From positions 1-64,000 of the forward strand of contig JACZUI010000004.1 in assembly GCA_022573225.1 (NCBI GenBank): a stretch of DNA of 64,000 nucleotides, written 5' to 3'. Position 1 is the first letter of the stretch. Every line of letters starts with the position of its first letter. Made by a program: the position numbers and the translations under genes. The notes beneath the pieces are model-generated. The model worked only from the letters and a program-made list of their open reading frames with translations. It was not told where the DNA came from and ran no database searches. Origin of the DNA: Acidobacteriota bacterium (GTDB taxonomy: Bacteria > Actinomycetota > Acidimicrobiia > Spongiisociales > ZC4RG35). Positions 57,058 through 64,000 of this stretch are shown here, one piece after another.

Positions 57058-58395
57058 TCAGTCGGTGACGCCGATAGAGATGTGGCCGCATTCGGAGCAG
57101 ATGTTCCGAACGATGCCGATGCCGCCCGGCGCTTGGACGAAGTCGTGCTCGTGCGGCGTCCGACTGCGAACAAACGCGGCACGAACCGCCCCGAAGAGGC
57201 CTGACTTCTCCGAAGCAGATCCGACGAGAACCTGATCTCGCTCGGAATCATCCGGTTGAATCGGCTCCACCGGCTCGAGCTTGGCCGGCTCCGGCTCGGG
57301 TCTGGGTGAATGGTCGAATTCGCCGAGATCGACAATCAGATCGCGAACGTCGTCGTCGCTGTCAGATGCCACCGAGGTTCCGATCAACTCCTTGACGACA
57401 GGAGCAGCCTCCTCAACTGCAGCCGCCGGTTCGAGGATCTCGCCGTCCTCCTCCGGCTCCGGCTCGACCACCACAACAGGTTCGGGCTCGGGTTCCGGTT
57501 CAGCCTCCGGCTCGGGTTCCGGTTCAGCCTCCGGCTCGGGCTCGGGTTCGGGTTCAGGCTCCGGCTCGGCCACCACAACAGGCTCCGGCTCGGGTTCCGG
57601 TTCGGGCTCCGGCTCCGGCTCGGGTTCGGGTTCGGGTTCGGCCGCCACAACGGGCTCCGGCTCGGCCACCACAACCGGCTCCGGTTCCGGTTCGGGTTCG
57701 GGCTCGGCCACCACAACAGGCTCCGGTTCGGGTTCGGGTTCGGGTTCGGGCTCGGCCACCACAACAGGCTCCGGCTCCGGTTCGGGTTCGGGCTTCGGCC
57801 GGGCAAACACACCTGGCCCGGGAACCAGTGGGAGCTGCCTGGTGACCTCCTCGATCACCTCTTCTCGATCCTCGACCTCGGAGATAGCTTCGGCCTGGTC
57901 GGCGGGCAATGCCTCGATAACGGCGACTGCCTCGGTCACGTCCTCTTCACTCGGAACCGTCTCGGCCACCCTTGGCTCGAGTAGGTCCACGCTGGGTTGA
58001 GTGACGATCCCAGCAGACTTCTCGAGATTCTCCACCATCGCCTCCCGCAACTCGCCGATGCGTGAGGGCAAGGTATCCCTTCGGGATCGTTTTACTGCGA
58101 TGACCCGCCGCGGAAGCGTCATGGCCTTGTATCGAGCCCACACCTCGGCCATGTGCTCGACTCCCCCGTAGGCGAAATCGGTGGGCTCATCGGCGACAAA
58201 AGTGATCTCGTCGTCCCCGAGCTTCACCGAGAAGGCATTCGAAACGAGTCGGGAAGCTTGCACGTCGAACAGAGACCAACGCCCGAGCGACTCCCCGTCC
58301 AATATCACCTCAGCCTGGTCATCTTCGACCAGGAAGGTGACGGGGATACCCGGGTGATCTAGGTCAGGAACTCTTATTTGACCGGCGAAATTCAC
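57058..58395 (-). CDS. Hypothetical protein with long Glu-Pro repeat linker and C-terminal CxxC motif
   Basis: N-terminal domain [34 protein letters not shown]; central (EP)n/VVVAEP blocks; C-terminus [31 protein letters not shown]. Confidence 0.8.
   Translation of the reverse strand: MNFAGQIRVPDLDHPGIPVTFLVEDDQAEVILDGESLGRWSLFDVQASRLVSNAFSVKLGDDEITFVADEPTDFAYGGVEHMAEVWARYKAMTLPRRVIAVKRSRRDTLPSRIGELREAMVENLEKSAGIVTQPSVDLLEPRVAETVPSEEDVTEAVAVIEALPADQAEAISEVEDREEVIEEVTRQLPLVPGPGVFARPKPEPEPEPEPVVVAEPEPEPEPEPEPVVVAEPEPEPEPEPVVVAEPEPVVAAEPEPEPEPEPEPEPEPEPEPVVVAEPEPEPEPEPEPEAEPEPEPEAEPEPEPEPVVVVEPEPEEDGEILEPAAAVEEAAPVVKELIGTSVASDSDDDVRDLIVDLGEFDHSPRPEPEPAKLEPVEPIQPDDSERDQVLVGSASEKSGLFGAVRAAFVRSRTPHEHDFVQAPGGIGIVRNICSECGHISIGVTD
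57464..57800. repeat. Hexanucleotide-type coding repeat (Glu-Pro tract) inside 57058..58395
   Basis: Repeated ggctcgggttccggttc... blocks with interspersed gccaccacaac units. Confidence 0.85.
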
Positions 58396-58489
58396 CTGAT
58401 CACCGCTTCTTCTCTATCTCCGCGCGAGTCACGATTCTATCCGGACCCGACTCACGATCCCACCCAATGCCCGTTTGTCAAGGGAGGGC

Positions 58490-61315
58490 TCACGAATACG
58501 CGTCCAGAGGTGGGCAGGCACAGATCAGATTCCTATCGCCTCCGACACCGTCAATGCGACTCACCGGCGGCCAGTACTTGTCCAAACCGAGATGATTCGC
58601 CGGGAAGGCAGCCACATCGCGAGAGTAGGGATGGGCCCAATCATCGGTGGCTACATCCGCCGCCGGATGGGGGGCGTTTACCAGGGGGTTGTCCCCCCGA
58701 GGCCACTCGCCTATCTCGATCTTCTCCGCCTCTGCCCTGATAGCAATCATTGCTTCACAGAAGCGATCCAGTTCAGAGAGACTCTCCGATTCGGTGGGCT
58801 CGATCATCAGAGTGCCCGCTACAGGGAAGGCGAGAGTCGGAGCGTGGAACCCGTAATCGGCCAAGCGTTTGGCGACGTCCTCCGCGGTCACACCCGAAGC
58901 CTTGGTCATGGGTCGGAGATCGACGATGCACTCATGGGCAACGCGGCCTCCCAGGCCCGTATAGAGGACCGGGAAGTACGGGTCGAGCCGTCGGGCGACA
59001 TAATTCGCCGAGAGAATGGCAACCCTGGTGGCATCTCTCAGACCGTCGGCTCCCATCAAGAGCAGATAGGCGTAGGGGACGGCGAGGATGCCGGCCGAGC
59101 CAAACGGGGCTCCTGAGATGGGGCCGATCCCCGTTTCTGGGCCTGCCCCATCATCCAAGGGGTGGTTCGGAAGGAAAGGTGCGAGATGGGCCTTCACGCC
59201 GACCGGCCCGACACCAGGGCCGCCGCCTCCATGGGGGATGGTGAACGTCTTGTGCAGATTGAGATGCCCAACATCCGCGCCGATCTCCGCGGGGCGGGCA
59301 AGACCGATTAGGGCATTGAGATTCGCTCCATCGAAATAGACCTGGCCACCCATGTCATGGACGATCGCCGCGAGTTCCCGGATCCCTTCCTCAAAGACGC
59401 CATGGGTGGAGGGATACGTGACCATCACCGCAGCCAGGAAATCGGCATTTGCTTCGGCCTTGGCGCGGAGATCGTCAAGGTCCACATTGCCGTCATCGTC
59501 TGTCGCGATCACGACAATTCGCATACCCGCCATGACCGCGGACGCCGCGTTTGTACCGTGAGCCGAAGACGGAATGAGACAGACATCACGGCCCTCGTCG
59601 CCACGAGCGTTGTAATACGCACGGATCGCCAGCAGTCCTGCCAGCTCCCCCTGGGAGCCGGCGTTGGGCTGGAGAGACACCGCGTCATAGCCGGTAGCTG
59701 CACACAGTGCCTCAGCCAGGTCAGAAATCATCTCCCGATAGCCTGCAGCTTGCTCGATCGGCGCGTAGGGGTGGATCGATGCGAAACCGGGCCAGGTGAT
59801 CGGAATCATTTCCGTCGTCGCATTGAGCTTCATCGTGCATGACCCCAGAGGAATCATCGATCGGTCGAGGGCGAGATCCCTGTCGGCGAGACGTCTCAGA
59901 TATCTGAGCATTTCGTGTTCTGAGCGGTGATCGCTGAAGACCGGGTGGGTCATGAATTCGCTTCGGCGCTGCTGGGCCTTCGGAATCCCGGCGGGGCCCT
60001 GGGATGACAGAGTGTCGATCCCGAACCCCGTCAGAGCGGCGAGAACCACCGACTCGTCAGTGGTCTCGTCCAGGGCGATCCGAACGTGATCATCATCAAC
60101 CCACCCGAGGTTGACCCCGACCCCCAGTGCGTTGGCAATGACCTGCCTGGCATTGTTGGGGGCCTCGACCGTCAAGGTGTCAAACCAGGTGTCCTCGACC
60201 AGGGTGTGCCCGTGGGCTTGCAGCGTTGCGGCGAGCCGGGAAGTCAGGTCGTGAACTTCGGATGCTATTGCCCGTATCCCGTCGGGCCCATGCCAGCACG
60301 CATATAGACCGGCCATTACGGCGAGCAGAACCTGTGCCGTACATACGTTGGAGGTGGCCTTCTCACGACGGATATGTTGTTCCCGGGTTTGGAGTGCCAG
60401 CCGGTAGGCGAGACGCCCGCCGGCATCCTTTGTCGCTCCAACCAAGCGTCCCGGCAATGCTCGCACCATCGATTCCCTGGTGACGATGAATCCGGCGTGC
60501 GGCCCGCCGTATCCAAGTGGCACACCGAATCGCTGGGACGACCCAACCGCGATATCGGCTCCCCACTCGCCTGGAGGCATCAAAAGCGAAAGGGCCAGGA
60601 GGTCGGTTGCGACCGCGACCACGCCTTCGCTCTCGTGAATCTGGTCGACGAGTTCCGAGTAGTCGTTGATCCCGCCCGACGCACCCGGGTATTGGAGAAG
60701 AATCCCAAAGGCCTCCTCGGGTTCAACGCCCTCTGAAACCATCCGAATCTCGATACCTGCCGCCGCTGCCCTGGTGCCCACTACCGCGATCGTCGGAATA
60801 TGGCACTCGTCGTCGACGTAGAAGACGTTGCGATCTCCCTTAGCCAGTCGCCGGCACATGGCCATCGCCTCGGCGGCAGCTGTTGGCTCATCGAGAAGAG
60901 AGGAGTTCGCCACTTGCAGTCCGGTGAGGTCCGAAACCATGGTCTGGAAGTTGAGCAACGCTTCGAGCCGCCCCTGCGATATCTCGGGCTGGTATGGCGT
61001 GTACGACGTGTACCAGGCTGGATTCTCCAGAACGTTTCGCTGGATCACCGGTGGGGTGATGGTGTCGTAGTACCCAAGTCCGATCAGGCTGGTGACCACC
61101 TCGTTGCGATCGGCATAAGCCCTCAACCGCTCGATTACCTCACTCTCGGACAGGGCATCGGGCAGATCGAGGGAAGTGTTGAAGATCGCCTCGGGGATTA
61201 TGTCGTCAATCAGCTCGTCGAGCGACGCTGCGCCGACGGTAGTGAGCATCTTCTCGATCTGATCAGGACGCGGACCAATATGTCGATCCGCAAAGCGTTC
61301 GTTCGGGTTGGGCAT
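58490..61315 (-). CDS. gcvP: Glycine dehydrogenase (decarboxylating), single-chain P-protein
   Basis: 941 aa; [82 protein letters not shown]-lysine motif. Confidence 0.97.
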   Translation of the reverse strand: MPNPNERFADRHIGPRPDQIEKMLTTVGAASLDELIDDIIPEAIFNTSLDLPDALSESEVIERLRAYADRNEVVTSLIGLGYYDTITPPVIQRNVLENPAWYTSYTPYQPEISQGRLEALLNFQTMVSDLTGLQVANSSLLDEPTAAAEAMAMCRRLAKGDRNVFYVDDECHIPTIAVVGTRAAAAGIEIRMVSEGVEPEEAFGILLQYPGASGGINDYSELVDQIHESEGVVAVATDLLALSLLMPPGEWGADIAVGSSQRFGVPLGYGGPHAGFIVTRESMVRALPGRLVGATKDAGGRLAYRLALQTREQHIRREKATSNVCTAQVLLAVMAGLYACWHGPDGIRAIASEVHDLTSRLAATLQAHGHTLVEDTWFDTLTVEAPNNARQVIANALGVGVNLGWVDDDHVRIALDETTDESVVLAALTGFGIDTLSSQGPAGIPKAQQRRSEFMTHPVFSDHRSEHEMLRYLRRLADRDLALDRSMIPLGSCTMKLNATTEMIPITWPGFASIHPYAPIEQAAGYREMISDLAEALCAATGYDAVSLQPNAGSQGELAGLLAIRAYYNARGDEGRDVCLIPSSAHGTNAASAVMAGMRIVVIATDDDGNVDLDDLRAKAEANADFLAAVMVTYPSTHGVFEEGIRELAAIVHDMGGQVYFDGANLNALIGLARPAEIGADVGHLNLHKTFTIPHGGGGPGVGPVGVKAHLAPFLPNHPLDDGAGPETGIGPISGAPFGSAGILAVPYAYLLLMGADGLRDATRVAILSANYVARRLDPYFPVLYTGLGGRVAHECIVDLRPMTKASGVTAEDVAKRLADYGFHAPTLAFPVAGTLMIEPTESESLSELDRFCEAMIAIRAEAEKIEIGEWPRGDNPLVNAPHPAADVATDDWAHPYSRDVAAFPANHLGLDKYWPPVSRIDGVGGDRNLICACPPLDAYS

Positions 61316-61366
61316 CGTCTCCTCGCTGGCCGCGTGCCCTCCCAGCTGTTGTCTCCTTCAGCTTCG

Positions 61367-61466
61367 CCTCGATCGAGTGGTCCAAGTGCCTGAGAGTTTC
61401 CGGGAGGTGTTGCCCCTTCGGCGTCCCGTTGAACGGGACTCTCCCACTCGGCGTTGTCGGCTGACA
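61367..61466 (-). ncRNA. Glycine riboswitch (single aptamer) in the gcvP leader
   Basis: Minus strand: gccgaGTGGGAGAGtcccgttcaacgggacGCCGAAGGGGCAAcacctcccGGAAACTCTCAGGCActtggacc, the canonical gcvT-element consensus blocks. Confidence 0.9.
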
Positions 61467-61503
61467 ATCATGTTACGGCCCCTCGGATATATCGTCGAAA
61501 GTC

Positions 61504-61635
61504 GATGTCTGGGAAGATGTCTGGGAAGATGTCTGGGAAGATGTCTGGGAAGATGTCTGGGAAGATGTCTGGGAAGACACCTCGGAAGACACCTCGGAAG
61601 ATTCCTCAGAAGATGTCTAGGAGGATGTCTGAGAA
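61504..61635. repeat. 12-bp minisatellite, 11 units (6 identical, 5 diverged)
   Basis: gatgtctgggaa x6, gacacctcggaa x2, gattcctcagaa, gatgtctaggag, gatgtctgagaa. Confidence 0.95.
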
Positions 61636-61666
61636 AACGTGTTGCTTCGCTCCTGGGACTCCGAGA

Positions 61667-62749
61667 TCAGACGTTGAACCGGAATTCGACAACATCGTCT
61701 GGCCTCATGACGTAGGCCTTGCCCTCGGTCCGCACCAGGCCCTTGCTTCGGGCCATGACCCAGGATCCGACGTCGAGCAACACCGGATAGTCGACTACTT
61801 CCGCTGCGATGAATCCACGCTCGAAGTCAGTGTGGATCACACCCGCTGCCTGAAGGGCGGTCGCGCTGGAGGAAATCGTCCAGGCACGCGCCTCCTTCTC
61901 TGTGACCGTGAGGAAGCTCTGAAGACCCAATGTTCGATACGCCGCTCTGATCACTGAATGGAGACCCGGCTCGTGTTGGCCAATTGCCTCCAGTAGCTCG
62001 GCACGCTCGGCGCCGTCGAGTCCGACAAGCTCAGACTCGATCTGGGCATCCAGGAAGATCGCTTCGGCAGGAGCAACCAACGATGCCAGCCGCGCCCTCG
62101 AGCCGGGGTCGGCGAGCGTCTCCTCGCCGCAGTTGAAAACGTAGATAACCGGCTTTGCCGTGAGCAGGTGGAGGTCGGCGAACTCGGGCTCACGGGTCAT
62201 CATCGGAACCGAGCCGCTGATCATCTCGCCGCCTGCCACCAACTCCCGTAGTTGGCCGATCAGTTTGACCTTGCCCTGGAGAGAGCCGTCAACCTTTGCT
62301 TCCTTCTCCAGCTTCGGAAGCCTCTTGTCGATCGTCTGGAGGTCGGCAATGGCCAGTTCGGTCTCGATCGTGCTGATATCCGAGGCCGGGTCCATCCGAT
62401 CATCGACATGCGCCACCTCCGGTGAGTCGAAGGCACGGACGACATGGCAAATAGCGTTCACGTTGCGGATATTGGCGAGAAATCGGTTGCCCAGCCCTTC
62501 ACCTTCGCTTGCCCCCTTCACCAGTCCGGCAATATCGACGAACGTGACGGTGGCAGGGACCACTTTCTTGGAGGCAAACAGGTCACCAAGTCGTTCGACT
62601 CGAGGATCTGGAATGGGAACGACACCCGTATTGGGTTCGATCGTCGCGAACGGATAGTTGGCGGCGAGAACGCCCGCTTCAGTGAGGGCGTTGAAAAGGG
62701 TCGACTTTCCTACGTTGGGAAGCCCGACGATGCCGATCTCGAGACTCAT
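61667..62749 (-). CDS. ychF: Ribosome-binding GTPase/ATPase YchF (OLA1 family)
   Basis: MSLEIGIVGLPNVGKSTLFNALTEAGVLAANYPFATIEPNTGVVPIPDPRVERL; VDIAGLVKGASEGEGLGNRFLANIR. Confidence 0.97.
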   Translation of the reverse strand: MSLEIGIVGLPNVGKSTLFNALTEAGVLAANYPFATIEPNTGVVPIPDPRVERLGDLFASKKVVPATVTFVDIAGLVKGASEGEGLGNRFLANIRNVNAICHVVRAFDSPEVAHVDDRMDPASDISTIETELAIADLQTIDKRLPKLEKEAKVDGSLQGKVKLIGQLRELVAGGEMISGSVPMMTREPEFADLHLLTAKPVIYVFNCGEETLADPGSRARLASLVAPAEAIFLDAQIESELVGLDGAERAELLEAIGQHEPGLHSVIRAAYRTLGLQSFLTVTEKEARAWTISSSATALQAAGVIHTDFERGFIAAEVVDYPVLLDVGSWVMARSKGLVRTEGKAYVMRPDDVVEFRFNV

Positions 62750-62838
62750 CGCCGCGAAGATTAGAAACCGCCCGCCTCTACCCGGCTACCACGGAGATGC
62801 GCCACTGGTGCAGCGCGATGTTGCACTAGCGTGCCGCC

Positions 62839-63837
62839 ATGCGGAGAATTGCTGTGATCGGAGCAGGGTCGTGGGGCACCACGGCAGCCGCACTGGCCGC
62901 TCGGTCCACCTCAACGGTCATTTGGGCGCGAAGACGCGAACTGGCCGACGCCATCAACAGTCGTCATGAGAACCCCGACTACCTCCCCGGTTTTCGGCTT
63001 CCCTCCGAGCTGCGAGCGACGGACGACATCGGCGAGTGCGTTGGAGGCGCCGACGCCGTGGTGATGGCCGTTCCCTCTCACGGCTTTCGTGAGGTTCTGG
63101 GAAAACTCGCCCACCGGATCGCCGATCACATTCCGGTGATCTCGCTCACCAAGGGGATCGAACAGGGTTCGTTGGCGACGATGACTCAGATAATCGCTGA
63201 GGAGTGTCCAGGAGTCCGTCCATCGCTCATCGGTGTTCTCACCGGCCCCAACCTCGCCTCCGAGATAGTCGACGGCCAACCCACGGCAGCAGTTGTGGCC
63301 CTCGGCGACAAAGAAGCGGCCCGTCAGATTCAGGGTGTGTTCATGGGCCCGAGCTTCCGGGTGTATACCAACGACGATGTTGTGGGCTGTGAGCTGGGTG
63401 GCGCCCTGAAGAACGTTATGGCCGTCGCCGCGGGGATGTCGGATGGGCTGGGGTTCGGAGATAACACCCGAGCGGCCCTGGTCACGAGGGCACTTGCTGA
63501 GCTCACCAGGCTCGGCGTTGCCATGGGCGGACGTCCTTCGACATTCGCCGGCCTGGCGGGCATGGGTGACCTGATCGCGACGACGTCATCGGCCAAGAGC
63601 CGAAATCATCGGGTCGGGTTCGGCCTTGCCCAGGGAAAGACTCTGGACGTCGTCATCCACGAGATGAACATGGTTGCCGAAGGCGTGAAAACAACACAGG
63701 CGGTGTTGGACCTTGCAGCTCGCCACGAGATCGAGATGCCGATCGCGCACCATGTCGGCATGGTGCTCTACGACGGAATGCACCCACGAGACGCGGTTCT
63801 CGAGCTGATGACCCGGGACGCACGAGCCGAGATTTGA
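62839..63837 (+). CDS. gpsA: Glycerol-3-phosphate dehydrogenase [NAD(P)+]
   Basis: MRRIAVIGAGSWGTTAAALAA; VISLTKGIEQGSLATMTQII; LTGPNLASEI; GCELGGALKNVMAVAAGMSDGLGFGDNTRAAL. Confidence 0.96.
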   Translation: MRRIAVIGAGSWGTTAAALAARSTSTVIWARRRELADAINSRHENPDYLPGFRLPSELRATDDIGECVGGADAVVMAVPSHGFREVLGKLAHRIADHIPVISLTKGIEQGSLATMTQIIAEECPGVRPSLIGVLTGPNLASEIVDGQPTAAVVALGDKEAARQIQGVFMGPSFRVYTNDDVVGCELGGALKNVMAVAAGMSDGLGFGDNTRAALVTRALAELTRLGVAMGGRPSTFAGLAGMGDLIATTSSAKSRNHRVGFGLAQGKTLDVVIHEMNMVAEGVKTTQAVLDLAARHEIEMPIAHHVGMVLYDGMHPRDAVLELMTRDARAEI

Positions 63838-63926
63838 CCGAAAGGCGGATTATCCGGTCGTGGCCTTGGGTTGTCGCCATGTCTGCTGCAACCGATTACC
63901 GACACACGGTGTTCTATGAGTGACCG

Positions 63927-64000
63927 ATGACTGCCAATCGACTTCTGACAACAACGCACGGCACAAACCGGAGCGCCTTCTCGGCTACCGACTGGACACT
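63927..64000 (+). CDS. Possible CDS start running off the right edge
   Basis: ATG at 63927, open to the edge: MTANRLLTTTHGTNRSAFSATDWT; too short to classify. Confidence 0.3.
   Translation, partial: MTANRLLTTTHGTNRSAFSATDWT

Noticed and set aside
57281-58000. Gly-Ser repeat ORF on the plus strand
   Set aside because: Reverse reading of the Glu-Pro codon repeat; the minus-strand gene has credible flanking domains.
61504-61635. CRISPR-like array
   Set aside because: Contiguous 12-bp units without spacers; a minisatellite, and no cas genes are present.
61454-61957. (MSGK)n/TPRK repeat ORF
   Set aside because: Translation of the 12-bp minisatellite extending antisense into ychF; no independent coding support.

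Overview
This 64 kb window is a gene-dense, high-GC bacterial chromosome segment. The gene set and codon bias suggest an actinobacterium, possibly of the Acidimicrobiia type, but no rRNA is visible to confirm this. Most of it is core metabolism: an AdnAB-like helicase-nuclease pair, plsY/dtd/plsB, a homodimeric pyruvate dehydrogenase E1, a rhodanese-E1-like protein plus JAMM peptidase pair, ATP-type PEP carboxykinase, a lipid/CoA catabolism cluster, murI, menF/menD/menC coupled to a cytochrome c lipoprotein, manC, gcvP behind a glycine riboswitch, ychF and gpsA. The best candidate for an undescribed system is the minus-strand operon at 19131-23880. It encodes a cobalamin-binding-type radical SAM protein with a C-terminal CCAEP tail, an ABC ATPase and two ABC-2 permeases, and it is divergent from an alpha/beta hydrolase. 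Other notable signals are: a decayed island at about 15.0-18.4 kb (TetR pseudogene with intact operator-like palindrome, and three copies of a diverged ~77 bp repeat); a 36 bp dispersed repeat at 19.07 and 48.22 kb that encodes near-identical 10-aa ORFs (MSD[M/T]HCS[T/A]GS); 19-bp tandem duplications spanning the stop codons of two convergent genes at ~41.0 kb; a 12-bp minisatellite beside the gcvP riboswitch promoter; and a 43-codon ORF directly upstream of the helicase-nuclease pair. No CRISPR array, tRNA, rRNA or intact transposase was found. All calls come from reading the sequence and from family knowledge; no searches were run.
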